Shown here: positions 11,880-22,499 of the stretch, one piece after another
Layout of the letters: each line of letters starts with the position of its first letter
Position numbering within the stretch: the stretch's first letter is position 1
NCBI GenBank assembly: GCA_964036315.1
Contig: OZ038495.1
Location: 28,864,682-28,928,681 of the forward strand
DNA: 64,000 nucleotides
Reading direction: 5' to 3'
Origin: Acanthosepion esculentum
Taxonomy: Eukaryota > Mollusca > Cephalopoda > Sepiida > Sepiidae
Program-made: the position numbers and the translations under genes
The notes under the pieces: model-generated
What the model was told of the DNA's origin: nothing
The model's input: only the letters and a program-made list of their open reading frames with translations
Database searches by the model: none

Positions 11880-12440
11880 TTTCTTCCAATTAAATTATGT
11901 CAATTCAACATTGTTGCCAAGTTATTATCTCATATTCAGGGACCATAAAACCATTACTGTATGCATAAGAACGTGTTTAGGATTTAAATGTTTTTTTAAG
12001 AAATGGGCTAGATAAGCAGGAATATCATATTTTAAATTTCTTATCCTAAGGGAAATCTAATTATGGCAAGTGAATTTTACAAAACGGAATATAATATTTA
12101 GTTTTTCTTTTCTTTTCCAACTACAATTCGTTTTACATTTACTTATATTTTATTTATATATTACTGTTTTATTCCATTCTTTTACTTCATTTTTTTTAAA
12201 AATTTTTATCCGTAGATCAAATTGAATTATTTCCGATTTAATATTTTTAAATTCCCAGGCCATTCGTGAATGCAAAATTAAGCTCATCTCTGAAAGAATT
12301 TATTTTTCTGAATCACATTATAGTCCTTAATATTCTGAAAAAAGGCATTTTTCTATTTTCACAACTGATAAATAACGTTCCTTTTATATAGCGTGGAAAA
12401 GGGGAGACATGTTGAAATATCCAGATATTCAAAGAAAGAA
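11880..12440. other. unannotated AT-rich stretch
   Basis: Nothing recognisable. Confidence 0.6.
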
Positions 12441-12450
12441 AAGGTGATGC

Positions 12451-12543
12451 AATTTCTTTTAAGCGGGCAGCTTTTCGATCAGCCCTTATCAACGTTCCGC
12501 TTTGATAAGGGTTGATTGAAAAGGTGGCAGCTTAAAAGGAATT
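12451..12543. repeat. long imperfect hairpin
   Basis: Arms at 12451-12491 and 12503-12543 match in inverted orientation at 35 of 41 positions, separated by an 11-base loop. It could be the inverted end of a PLE-like element (a GATCGAAAAG-type box occurs in the arm) or a foldback repeat. Confidence 0.75.
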
Positions 12544-12825
12544 ACGTCACTTTCGTTTTGACATCTCTTCGCTTCTTCATGTTATATTTAAATCTTACGC
12601 CGTTAAGGAATTACTTCAAGTTCCTTTTACTTTCTTCGAAATAAATTTGTGTGTGTGTTTGTGTGTGTTCTTATGTTTGTCGGTCGGTGACTGGCAAGTC
12701 ATATAAAAAACACCTTGTGCATTTCAGTTCAATATTCAATAGAGTTTCTTTGTTTTTTTCCTACACAATATCTTCCTTTTATTAAGCACTCAATACTTAT
12801 TTCATTACGAGCTCAGAGATTCAAA

Positions 12826-12876
12826 CTTGCTTCAGGCTTTATGCAGGCTTCGCGGGTTCAATTCCCGGCGACCTAT
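12826..12876 (+). other. partial tRNA-like (T-arm) remnant
   Basis: A T-arm/B-box-like stem-loop, CGGGTTCAATTCCCG, is present near 12852-12866. No matching acceptor or D arm is evident, so at most it is a fragment of a tRNA-derived repeat. Confidence 0.3.
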
Positions 12877-13199
12877 GATGCAGGTATATCGATCGATAAT
12901 CACTGATACTTTTATTACTGTAATTATTGATTGGTCTTTTTTTATTTTTATGAACAGTATTCAATTCTGCTGATTGAATTATGAATATTGATTATAGTCT
13001 GTGAATAACAATTTCGTCCAGAAAATACCTGTAAATGTTTACAAATACGTAGAGAAACGTTTTAAATATTTCATTTCATAATTGATATTCTCAACATCAA
13101 ATTGGTAATTACAATTAAAAAAATATATATTTTCTTGTCTATTTGAAATTTTAGGACTTTTGCGAGAATCATTTACAAAAATAACAACTTAAGTATTCT

Positions 13200-13600
13200 T
13201 CTATACGCCATGTCCCATAAGGATGGGAATGGTAATGGTTTCCCCCCAACCTCCTATCTTTTATAGCTCTGAGTAAGTTTTATGTTTTCATCATTCCTCT
13301 CAGTCCCTTTTTCCGATCCATTTACACAATGTCGTTAGGTAGGTTATTCGAACCTTTCCTCGATTCCTCTTACCTTTCATATGTCCTGTGAGTGTTAAAT
13401 TCTCCAAGCCATCTTCTCTCATTAGGTTTCCTTCAAATTTCAACTGTCTCTCGCTACGTCTTGTTTCCATTGTCTTTCAAACTTCCTCATTACTCAAATG
13501 TTTAATCCATAGTATTCTTATCATCCTTCTGTAGAACCAGATTTCTCTTGCCTCAAATCTCTTCCTTATCAGAGAGCAGATTCTCTAGTATTCAATGCCA
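13200..13600 (-). pseudogene. LINE reverse transcriptase C-terminal remnant
   Basis: The minus strand reads RRFEAREIWFYRRMIRILWI, then METRRSERQLKFEGNLMRED, GLENLTLTGHMKGKRNRG and ITYLTTLCKWIG. This is the C-terminal signature found after the RT domain in many animal non-LTR retrotransposons. One in-frame stop and a frame break near the end show decay. The 5' side is cut off at about 13610, where a small inverted-repeat element begins. Confidence 0.75.
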
Positions 13601-13612
13601 TATAGGAATTAA

Positions 13613-13840
13613 AAAGGGTGTTTCATTAAGACGGATCAAAGTCAGCAGTAAATAAATAAGTGTTGTTGGTGAGAATTTACGTATTTCTCTATTGAACCAT
13701 GTTATTCAAGTCATGGCAATTATGTATGAAAAAATAATATTGCCCAAATGTCCACAGAATCTGAAAGAAAAGAAAAAAAATCAGTAGACGCTTAAACTTA
13801 ATTCACATTAAAATCGGTCCAAGTTATTGCAACACCCTTT
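13613..13840. mobile_element. MITE-like element, 228 bp
   Basis: The ends are inverted and similar: AAAGGGTGTTTCATTAAGAC on the left, and AAAGGGTGTTGCAATAACTT when the right end is reverse complemented. No coding capacity. A target-site duplication is not clear. It adjoins the LINE remnant at 13200-13600. Confidence 0.5.
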
Positions 13841-14146
13841 ATTACATAAGTAGCAAAATGAAATTTACCACGTATGTATGAAGTTTAAATTAAAAAGTTG
13901 AATAATTGGTAAAATATTGGATCCTTAAAATTCATCAGGTAAATATTTATTTGTCAGATGTTCCCAAGAGTTTCGCTTTAACTTTTGAATGGATCGTCTA
14001 ACATTTTGCTACAAATAAAATGCACACAGTTTACTTTAGAGGCTACGTGATTCAGGTGGATGTTTTATGCATTTCATTTAAAGGACAACTTACATATAAA
14101 ATGACATGAAGAGTCAATAGTAAGATATATAATTAATTTGTCTTCA

Positions 14147-14915
14147 GTATCTCTATATTTCTGAGATGAGGTATTATGTACACTATTTACATTATTCGGA
14201 CTATTGTCCACATCTTTGTCGCCATATTTATTGCAACGATTCGGCCCTTCAGTATCTGTCTATATTTCTGAGATGAGATATTATGTACACTATTTACATT
14301 ATTTGGACTATTGTCCTCATCTTTCTTGCCCTATTTATCACAACGTTTCGCCCGTTGTACGCTCCGGCCTTCTTCATGTGGTTGGAATGTCGAACTAAAC
14401 CCTTTATTTCGCTCGCTGGGGTAGACTGTTCTAGTTGCACGTGCCATGTCTAATGGATGTCACTTATCAGTTATCTCCTGTTAATTCCCCTCTCCAAGTT
14501 CTCCACCGCCTTAACTAGGTATTGAACTCACACACTTTGGGTCCTGTCACTAGATCTAACTAACACCTTTTATCCACTGTGCCATGTGTCCTTGAGTAAA
14601 TCTCTGTGTGAATTTCTGGGTATTATAAAGTTAATGTCTTCAGTAATCATTTTTTACCAGTGCTCATATTGCAATTTTTGTTGTTATTTCATGTTCTTAC
14701 CAGAGCTCATAGTGCAATTTTCCTTGTTATTATCGCTTTTCTCCGGCACTCTTTATTACTGGTTCCCATATTGTATTCATTTCTATGCTTGGTCAGCTCA
14801 GGAGAGTTTTGTGGCCTAGCATATGTGCTGATTCCTTAAGTTTACACGAGGGGAAGTGAAAAGACCAGGCGTGGCTGACCACATATGGAGAGAAAAGGGA
14901 AATCCGAATAATGTA
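14147..14915 (-). mobile_element. PLE-end/tRNA-like composite, degraded copy
   Basis: Two partial tandem copies of a PLE-type terminal segment (14147-14255 and about 14256-14380) are followed by a tRNA-like region on the minus strand (B-box about 14519-14531, A-box about 14574-14590). A scrap of the inverted right end follows (GAATAATGTAAATAGTG near 14906). The hammerhead-like core on the minus strand has GAAGAAGGCCGG, a spacer, and GGGCGAAACG. It is the same family as the complete copy at 39481-40074. Confidence 0.65.
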
Positions 14916-14919
14916 AATA

Positions 14920-15960
14920 GTGTAATTTGTCTTCACTTTGAATATAAGTTATGAAGTGTGAAAAAACATGAATGGCAGACTATTATGTTGCGATTATTTT
15001 TAGCTCTAGGCTACAAGAGGTATTACCAATACATTTTGCATTCATCAGGAAATCTTCTCTGACATTAATGTTTATAGAAGTCCTAATGGTTTACGTTTAC
15101 ACTTTGCCTGTATATTACAAATCGATCATAATTTTTCTCTACCTTTGCCTTTAGAAATGATATTTCTCCTCTTCAAATAAAAATCGAATTTCAAAAATAA
15201 ACGTCTGACCTTTCCATAACTGTGAAGATGATTAAAAATTAAATTATTCTCGTGAAATTTAACAATGGAGAACTTCCGGGCTTTTTCTACCTCTTTTATG
15301 ATTGGATCATTTTCTGCTGTTGGGCCTAGGAGGATCATTATGATTAACAGTTTATTAACGTTACATGTATAGAAAAAACAAAGTATTAACTGATATAATT
15401 AAATGTCACATAGTGTAAATAAAGCTAATAATAACTGTGAAGTATTTGCAATCACGAAAATCATGATTCATTTTGATAAAATCTTTTTCTAAAACATTAA
15501 GATAAAAAGCGTTTTAAAGGCTTAATCTCTAAATGTTAGATTGAAGGAAACATGTGTGTACAGATATGATATTTAGAACTAATTATTGAATCTCTCACAT
15601 AGAATTGTGTTAGTGCCTTTGTTTGCGTTTAAGCCAATGATGTGGTTATAAATGTTCTAAACCTATGACGAAATTATGTTTTGTAAAATAGACATATTAC
15701 AATGGATTGAGATTTTAAATCATTTTTTCACTAAATCAGAAATAATAATTGTGTGGATACGCTTTCGTTTCCTTATTAATGTAAATCCGAACTACATCAA
15801 TATACATGAAAATTACTTAATTTCAATAGAATCTACGCTAATAGTTTAACTTACACTCGTATATATGTAAAATAATGTCCGAAAAGATATATGCCGTTCA
15901 ATAAAATTACAGAACAGTATTTAACTCCATATCTAAAGACATACAAGAAAATCTTGACAA
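14920..15960. other. unannotated AT-rich stretch
   Basis: No gene or repeat recognised. A 70-codon minus frame at 15126-15338 lacks any motif. Confidence 0.55.
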
Positions 15961-15967
15961 GTTTGTA

Positions 15968-16635
15968 ATGCTAGATGTTTATAAGAAGAAAATAGGAAAT
16001 ATTCCTCCGAAATTAATTTACCAATATCGACCAGGTTTTACTTCTATGACTATTTCGTCAAGTGCGGGGATTAATACAAGAAATTCTTGACAAGTTTACG
16101 GCCCTCCGACTTTACAAAACCTGACCGAGAACCTTTCAACGCACATTCGCAACTCGTTTTTATTGATAAACACGTGTCTTCTTTCATTGTAAAAAAGTAA
16201 ATTCGACTCGGCTTATACTTTCTTTTGATACCCAACTTTCTGCAATATCTTCCCCATTTTATTTTGAATTTAAGCAATATAAGATTGTCAATGTCGTATG
16301 TATGACAAGCTGAAATAGACGCAGCCCTCGCGTTACAATGTGCTGCACTTTGTTCCTTACCTGATAAAGAATTTGTATATAAGTTATAAGACTTCTCCAT
16401 TATACGAATTCGATAAATCCATGATTTTAAAAATGTTTTCACTATAGCAAGTCAGGATGGCTGATGGATTAAAAGGTAAGCTGAGTGAGAAGAAAGAAAA
16501 ACTTTGCTGTTCAAATCAGCATATTTATCTTGGATGATAGATTCGCAAAATTTCAACTGCTCTTGCAATTTCTAACCAAGCCATTTATTCAAACAACATC
16601 GTGCAATGTATCATTTCCTCGTGCGTTTCCCTGAG
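15968..16635. repeat. dispersed duplication, copy 2
   Basis: Second copy of the 10235-10895 segment, same orientation, about 5.7 kb away and again ending at a GATA array. The open minus frame at 16071-16442 is longer than in copy 1 because of small differences. Confidence 0.85.
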
Positions 16636-16813
16636 ATAGATAGATAGACAGATAGATAGATAGTGAATAGATAGATAGATAGTGAAAAGATTGAGATAGA
16701 TAGATATATAGATAGATAGATAGACAGATAGTGAATAGATATATAGATAGATACATAGTGAACAGTTTGATATAATTATATAGATAGTGAATAGATAGAT
16801 AGTGAACAGATTG

Positions 16814-16876
<63 letters not shown>
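16636..16876. repeat. GATA microsatellite array
   Basis: GATA units with a few AGTGAATAG spacers. The last 70 bases are pure GATA and abut the polypurine tract of the Ty3 element on its 3' side. Confidence 0.97.
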
Positions 16877-16878
<2 letters not shown>

Positions 16879-17400
16879 CAGCCCCCCTTCCGAAGCTTTT
16901 GTGTAGCAGGGGTTTTTAATATCTTTTTTACTTTGGATCTATTACCAAAGGGTTTGTGAACTTTCTTTTTCTGGACGATCTTCGTGGTTCTGGCATTGTT
17001 TGCAACCTTTTTATATCAAATGTATCGAAAATCGTATCCATCACTTTTTCCTGAGGTGGACCGATAGCATCCTGTAACAATCTCTTCCTTATTTGGTTTA
17101 CGTGCCTTCTATGTGAGAATTTGTATCCCTGTACTATGTAAACCATATTCCTGATTCTTGTTTCAATAGTACCTTGCTCCCAGTAAGATGTATTATTTTT
17201 ATATGCTTAAAAAAAATACTTTTTCTCCTGGGTGGGATTTTCTTTTTGGTACGCACGACTGTGTTATTTGCTTCGTTTGACTTGGTAGCAATTTACCAAA
17301 TACTGATGTGATTTTTCTGGCGAACATCACTTCTGCGGGTGATAATGCCGATGGCGTAGCATTATTTGGCGTAATTCAATATACCTGAAGAAATTGTTGT
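16877..17400 (-). pseudogene. Ty3 integrase C-terminal tail
   Basis: Frames here contain TPSALSPAEVMFARKITS, then GEKVFF, and finally MVYIVQGYKFSHRRHVNQIR (17146 downwards), the RHVNQ-type end of gypsy integrases. The 72-codon frame at 16928-17146 reaches the polypurine tract. Separate frames mean at least two indels. Confidence 0.8.
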
Positions 17401-17433
17401 AATGCTTTTCCGTAGGCACCTCATATGGTTTTC

Positions 17434-18264
17434 TTAACGCTCTTTTGGGTGTATCAGCAAATCTCTCCGCTTGCCCATTTGATCTTGGGTGATATGGCGG
17501 GATTTTATATGTTTGACTTGATAAATTTCGAAAAACTCTTGGAAGTCCGCTGATGTGAATTGCGTTCCATTATCTGTGACTAGGCAATCCACTACTCCAA
17601 ACCGAGCGAAAAGCTCATGGAGGCAATTTATGGTAGTTTCCGAAGTAGGATTTTTGCAACGAAACACCTCCGGCCATTTACTATAACTATCCACTATGAT
17701 CAAATAGTAGAAACCATCAACTGGACCTGCATAATCTGCTTTTATTCTTGACCACGGACAATCTGTCTCTGGCCATGGCTTATGGATGATTGGCGGTGCT
17801 TTGGCTGCTAAGGAACAACCCTTGCATTTTTCCACTATCTGTGTAATATACTGGTCCATGTTTTTCCAATATACATAGCTTTGCATCAGCGATTAAATTC
17901 TATTTTTTCCTGGATGGCCCCTGTGGAAATCCTTTAGGATTCGCTTTAGTAGTGTTTTGGGTATTACTACCATTTCGTTATAAAGTAACACATTATCGCA
18001 TAAAGAAAAGCTGTCCGATATTTGCTTATTTTTTTCTGCTATTTTTACTTTTGTTTCTTTTATGAATTCATCATTTATTGCTTCATTTTTTATCTCTTGT
18101 AGTGTGACGGGGAGGTTTCGAACTGTACAACATAGTACTGTCCTGATATCCTCTTCATGTCGTACGGCTGCGATTACAGAATCTTCCAATGGCTCTGTTA
18201 TCGTTGGTATAAGTCTCGACAGACAATCCGCATGCCCAATTCTTTTCGTTGGTAGATATTCCAA
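17434..18264 (-). pseudogene. Ty3 integrase
   Basis: Two frames cover it. The first (18264-17893) holds the end of RNase H (HADCLSRL) and the integrase N-terminal region through FHRGHPGKNR. The second (17886-17434) carries CKGC of the zinc-binding HHCC module, the catalytic aspartates in IKADYAGP and VTDNGTQF, and WPEVF. The catalytic glutamate region (usually NGQAER) is frameshifted: the sequence reads MGKRRDLL in this frame. Integrase would insert the cDNA; this copy cannot. Confidence 0.88.
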
Positions 18265-18439
18265 GCTAAAATTGTAGTTCAGAAGAATTGTACCCCATCT
18301 TAGTAACCTATTTGTAGTATAAACCGGTAGACCTTTTTTCGAACGAAATATTGTTAGAAACGGTTTGTGATCCGTCTGTAGAGTAAAAGATCTACCATAG
18401 ATATACCTATGAAATCTTGTGACTGCGAAAATAAATTCC

Positions 18440-19570
18440 AGAGCTTCTTTCTCTATTTGTGAGTAATTTTCTCTGCTGGTCTTAAGGTTCGAGAAGCATG
18501 TGCGATTGGTTTTATTGTCCTATCCGGAATTTTATGCAGTATACACGCCCCGACTCCATAAGCGCTCGCGTCACTTGCCACAATTATTTCTAATTTAGGA
18601 TCGTAGTGTGCCAAAAATAAATCCGAAGTTAACGTCTTAATTATTTTGTCAAACGTTTTCTGGCATTCATCTGTCCACTCCCAAACTTTTTCTTTCTTCA
18701 GAAGTTCGTTAAGTGGTGCGCGAAGTTTATGCCTGTGAGGAATGAATTCCTGATAGTAACACACTAAGCCTAGAAAACGTTGCAATTCTGTTATATTCTT
18801 TGGAACTGGCATTTTTTTTATTGCCGTTGCCCTTTCAGGGTCTGGTCTTCTTCCTTCTTGATCGATGATATGGCCCAGATATTTAATTTCCTTCATGAAA
18901 AAATCGCATTTGTTTTCTTTTACCTTGAACCCATAGATTTGTATTCTCTTAAACACCTCTTGTACGTTTTCCCAGTGTTGTTCAACGCTTTCGCTATTTA
19001 TCAATACGTCATCCATGTATGCAGTCGTGTACTCTAGTCCGGCGAGCATAGTATCCATTGTCTATTGGAATATAGCCGGCGCGACCTTAATCCCAAATGG
19101 TAATCTTTGGTATTTGTACAATCCTTTGTGTGTGTTTATGCACAGTAATTTTGAACTTACCTCATCGACTGGAATTTGCAGGTACACTTCACTTAAAACT
19201 ATTTTTGAAAACAAAAATTTCCTCCATTTAATTTAGTGAATACTTCTTCTGGACTGGGTAGAGGATAGTGGTAACCTTTTATCGCTGCGTTCAAACCCGT
19301 TGAGAAATCAGCGCATACTCGAATCTCCCCTGATTTCTTTTTGACATAAACCGTAGGTGCGGCCCATTGATTCTATTCTACTTTTGTCAATATGCCAGTA
19401 TTTTCGAGTCTAGCCAATTCTTGATCTATTTTTTCTATTGATGGAAACGGTACGCAGCTTTTTTTCTTGAAGATAGGTTGAACGTTTTCTTTTATTTCGA
19501 CATTTGCTGCCATTTTTTTTACATCTTCCGAGACCTGCTGAAAATACTTCGGGGAAAATCGTTTTTAGTT
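18440..19570 (-). pseudogene. Ty3 reverse transcriptase and RNase H
   Basis: Minus-strand reading gives, in order, TVYVKKKSGEIRVCADFS (about 19350-19290), YHYPLPSPEEVFTKLNGG, then after a frame break LPFGIKVAPAIFQ. The catalytic YMDDVLI follows in the long frame 19058-18453, with the thumb motif YLGHIIDQEGRRPDPE and an RNase H start VASDASAYGVGA. The YMDD box is intact. Stops near 19210 and at the YMDD-proximal junction show inactivation. RNase H continues brokenly to about 18270. Confidence 0.9.
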
Positions 19571-19589
19571 TCTCTTTTAATTTATCTGC

Positions 19590-20090
19590 CTAGGTTGATA
19601 AACATTTTACATTTTGGCAGTACGTACTTATTGGTAAATCCCAACGTTCGAATTTTTGCATCCAGTCCGTTCCGAATAAGTTTTCTGTATTTCTTAACAC
19701 GTACATTTTTAAATTTTTCGTCATTCCATTAAATGTCACATTTGTAATCAATTCACTCTCAAATTTTATTTTCCTTCCCGTTACCGACCTCGCAATTTTA
19801 GCTGTTTTTAATATGGCAGGTTTGTTCAGTTTTCTCCATGTTTGAACGTTAATAATAGTTAAGTCCGAGCCGGAATCCAATTGTAGTCTGACTTTTCTGT
19901 TTTGAATTTCTACTTGCACGTATTTTCTTATGTTAGTCTCACCCGCTTGGTCAGTCCTCGTGATTCTAATTCTGCTTTTGCTTTCTCTTCTAGTACAACA
20001 ATGAGAACTTTTACGTCCTATTTTTTTTTTTGCATGATAGACAAGTTTTAAAACGGTATGGACAGTCTTTATATCAATGTCAAGTCCCAT
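19590..20090 (-). pseudogene. Ty3 aspartic protease
   Basis: The frame holds VRLQLDSGSDLTIINVQTW, where DSGSD corresponds to the retropepsin active-site D-S/T-G. Downstream, NLFGTDWMQKFE resembles the LLG.DW element that follows the protease in this group. The protease would process the gag-pol product. An in-frame stop follows near 19590, before the RT. Confidence 0.8.
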
Positions 20091-20412
20091 AGCGATAGAA
20101 TGGACTGGGTGGTAGTCTTTTCTGATATTGACTTTTAGAAGTAGAAAATTTTGTTTTACCTGTTTTTGAGGAGGGAAAATTGGTTTGGTTTGTTTCTGAG
20201 GAGGGAAAGTTGGTTCGTCTTCGTACTTTACGTATGTGCGCGATGCCAGCTTCTTCTATATCTTTTGAGTCTTTCTTCACACTGATGCAACTCTGGCAGT
20301 CTTCGGCTAGTTTTTGAAGTGTCAAATCTTGTTCACTCTCCAATTTTGTAAGGATTCTGCTCTCATTTCCCCGTCTTTGGTTGAAACCAGGCCTTGGACG
20401 TATACTAAACAC
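20080..20412 (-). pseudogene. Ty3 gag, nucleocapsid side
   Basis: A 110-codon frame continues gag (LTLQKLAEDCQSCISVKKDS, then a basic linker). Just beyond it, around 20090-20000, cysteines and histidines of a zinc-knuckle type (GTWH, DCPYRF, TCLSCKK) appear split between frames, so the knuckle is broken. Confidence 0.65.
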
Positions 20413-20550
20413 TTGAAATTGTCCGCGCTGAGTACCGATAATTTAAAGTCATCACAATATTTGTTTACAATGGAAGAGAAAATTATGTAATCTTCGCTGT
20501 CCTTTTTTGTTAGGTTCAGACATTTCCATCTTTTGTGGAATAGTGAGATA

Positions 20551-20967
20551 TTAGGGCTGAAAAGTTCTGTTAGCAGATTTTATAGATTCTTTGAAAGTTA
20601 ACTCACTTGTTTTCCTCGGTAGGATATAATCTACGAATTTGGTATATTCGCATGTCCCTAATTTTCTTAGTAATAGATGTACTTTTCGGACGTCTGACCA
20701 ATCTCCGCAGTCAAATTCATATAGATCTTCGTACCTTCGGATGTAAGTTGCAAAGGTTTTGTCTTCATCAGATGCATACGTGGAATCTTCGATAGTTCTC
20801 CAAATAGTGTCTTGTGAGTGATTTTTTTCATTTTCGGAATTTTGCTCTGTATTTGACATTACACGTAGCAATAATTCTTGCAATTCAAGATGTTTCTGTT
20901 CGTTTTTTTGTAGCTGTTCAAATTGGATTTTGATAAGTTCCACAATGGTTGACTTAAAAACTTCCAC
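20551..20967 (-). pseudogene. Ty3 gag fragment
   Basis: A 138-codon frame begins with a glutamine-rich coiled-coil-like N-terminus. It contains TFATYIRRYEDLYEFDCGDW, then VHLLLRKLG and ILPRKTSELTFKESIK, which match the capsid region of Ty3-type gag proteins. Gag packages element RNA in cytoplasmic particles. The start methionine at 20967 is the natural one for the frame. The frame stops before the nucleocapsid, which resumes in another frame. Confidence 0.75.
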
Positions 20968-21179
20968 GTTAACGTAATTTTGTGTAATTATTTTCCTTTA
21001 GTGTAACCTGATATTCTGAAACCTGTGTACTCAAACAAAAATTCCTTTCTTTCCACAGTAAAATTTATTTAAAAGAAATTTTATTAAAGTAAATTAAAGT
21101 AAATTTTATTTAAAAGAAAATTTTCGTTTTTTTTTGTTTTTTTTATATGTTCGCGTAGAACTTGTTTCTTACAGTTTAC

Positions 21180-21362
21180 TCGTCGACACTGTTATGTGCG
21201 ACGGATAACAAAAAAAAGGTATGTCCTCTGCGTAGAGAGTCCGTTTTTTCTTGGGATTACCTCGTCGCCACTTGTTATGTTCATCGGATAGCAAAAAAGT
21301 ATGTTCTCCGCGTAGAGAGTTCGTTTTTTTTATGGTTACCCCGTCGCCACTTGTTATGGTCC
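21180..21362. repeat. about 80-bp tandem repeats in Ty3 leader
   Basis: Two full units and a partial third start at CGTCG(A/C)CACT and contain CGCGTAGAGAGT. The third partial unit runs into the LTR end, so each unit carries a copy of the LTR/primer-binding-site junction sequence. The repeats may come from slippage at reverse-transcription initiation. Confidence 0.7.
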
Positions 21363-21635
21363 AAGTTCCTTGTACCACGGTGATTGTCCAAGGTAGAACT
21401 AATGAAGAATAACAAAGGTATGGAATAACACAGATATATTACAAACAGAAATATATACAAAGAAATAGAAGTATTATTAATTACTATCAGATTTGGTTAG
21501 AGTGAACTATGTTGTCTCGACAAGTATCACTATTCCAATGTTTTTACAATAATCTTCACTGCTCCCTCTTGAGGCGCAGTATTTATAATGTCCGGAATAG
21601 ACCATTATTTTTATTATGGGTAAGTTCCCATAACA
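21352..21635 (-). repeat. Ty3 element 5' LTR
   Basis: A 284-bp segment whose minus-strand ends are TGTTATGG and CCATAACA, a perfect 8-bp inverted terminal pair with TG...CA. A TATA box (TATAAATA on the minus strand) lies at 21580-21587. Two bases inside the element begins a primer-binding site, TGGCGACGG (21349 downwards), of a kind used by several Ty3-type elements. The partner LTR is absent, so target duplications cannot be checked. Confidence 0.85.
21580..21587 (-). promoter_or_regulatory. TATA box in the LTR
   Basis: TATAAATA on the minus strand, 48 bp from the outer LTR end and upstream of most of the LTR, a suitable place for the element's own promoter. Confidence 0.6.
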
Positions 21636-21636
21636 A

Positions 21637-22010
21637 TAAGTATTCTAGCAAAGATAGAACTTAGGTGGACTGGTCATGTTGTGAGAATGGATGAGCATAG
21701 GCTTCCAAAAAGGTGCTGAATGAATAACTCCCCAAATCCAAGAGTATTGATGGACTTCCACTCCTACGCTACAAAGACAAACTGAAGAAGAACTTGAAAC
21801 GTCTCAAATTTGATCTGAAAACCTGCGAAACACAAGCATCAAACTGAAGGGATAGAGTAAGAATTCTTTCATGAAGTTAAAGGGTTTTGAAAGCAGTAGA
21901 CGGAAGCACCGTGATTAACTTCTTCAAGCTCTGAAGCAGAGACACCTTCAAAATCCTGATTCAGCAAATTTCATCTGTCAGTGGGGCTTTGTCATCCGCA
22001 ACAAGGTTGG
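21637..22010 (+). pseudogene. LINE C-terminal remnant
   Basis: Starting directly after the Ty3 LTR, the plus strand reads SILAKIELRWTGHVVRMDEH then RLPKRC, the common tail of RTE/CR1-like LINE proteins. Frame-shifted continuations (LRYKDKLKKNLKRLKFD-like, then ELRVLKAVDGSTVINFFKL-like pieces) reach about 21930. Stops and frameshifts are present. The Ty3 element may have inserted into this LINE. Confidence 0.65.
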
Positions 22011-22433
22011 GCTAGTACCGCTCTTACGAAAGCACAAATGAAATATTTTCTTTCCCTTACCTGATTTTCTCCACAATAGCCCCTACTGACATGCATAAGT
22101 GAAAAATGAAAGGCACCAACCACTGCTGACACTCAATTATAGTTCACGATGGGAGAGTCCACCATATGCATTCATATTCCTCTATCGGACGGAATATTAG
22201 AGAAATCTTATTAAAGAAAAATGCGCCCACCGGTAAAATTCAAACTTACATCACCCTAGCAGGAGAAACTGTCATCGGTTCCGAAGTCTTTTACTACAGC
22301 TTGACCGCGAAGTGTCTTGTCGATCGAGCAATGCCGAAGTGTCTTCGCATATATGGCTATCCACTAAAAATGAACGTTTAAGTAATAACAACTGTCGTAT
22401 TATTACATAACAAAATCCATTACTTCTTCAGAA

Positions 22434-22437
<4 letters not shown>

Positions 22438-22494
<57 letters not shown>
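22438..22494. repeat. (TA)n microsatellite
   Basis: About 57 bases of TA. Neither the 22040-22430 stretch before it nor the sequence after it holds a recognised gene. Confidence 0.97.
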
Positions 22495-22496
<2 letters not shown>

Positions 22497-22499
22497 GGT

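Larger units (their letters stand above)
16877..21635 (-). mobile_element. Ty3-type LTR retrotransposon lacking its 3' LTR
   Basis: On the minus strand the order is 5' LTR (21635-21352), primer-binding site, tandem leader repeats, gag, protease, RT/RNase H and integrase, then a polypurine tract GGAAGGGGGG at about 16890. This is the Ty3/gypsy order; domain sequences look like the K02A2.6/Mag-type invertebrate group (my recollection). A GATA array begins at the expected start of the 3' LTR. All coding parts carry frameshifts or stops, so the copy is dead. No envelope gene is seen. Confidence 0.9.

Noticed and set aside
11100..11889. Minus-strand frames rich in I, Y, L and S over the GATA array
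   Set aside because: Direct translation of the tetranucleotide satellite.
16071..16442. 123-codon minus frame as a host gene
   Set aside because: The same frame in the duplicate at 10452-10706 is shorter and differs at the C-terminus, no domain is visible, and the segment is a repeat.
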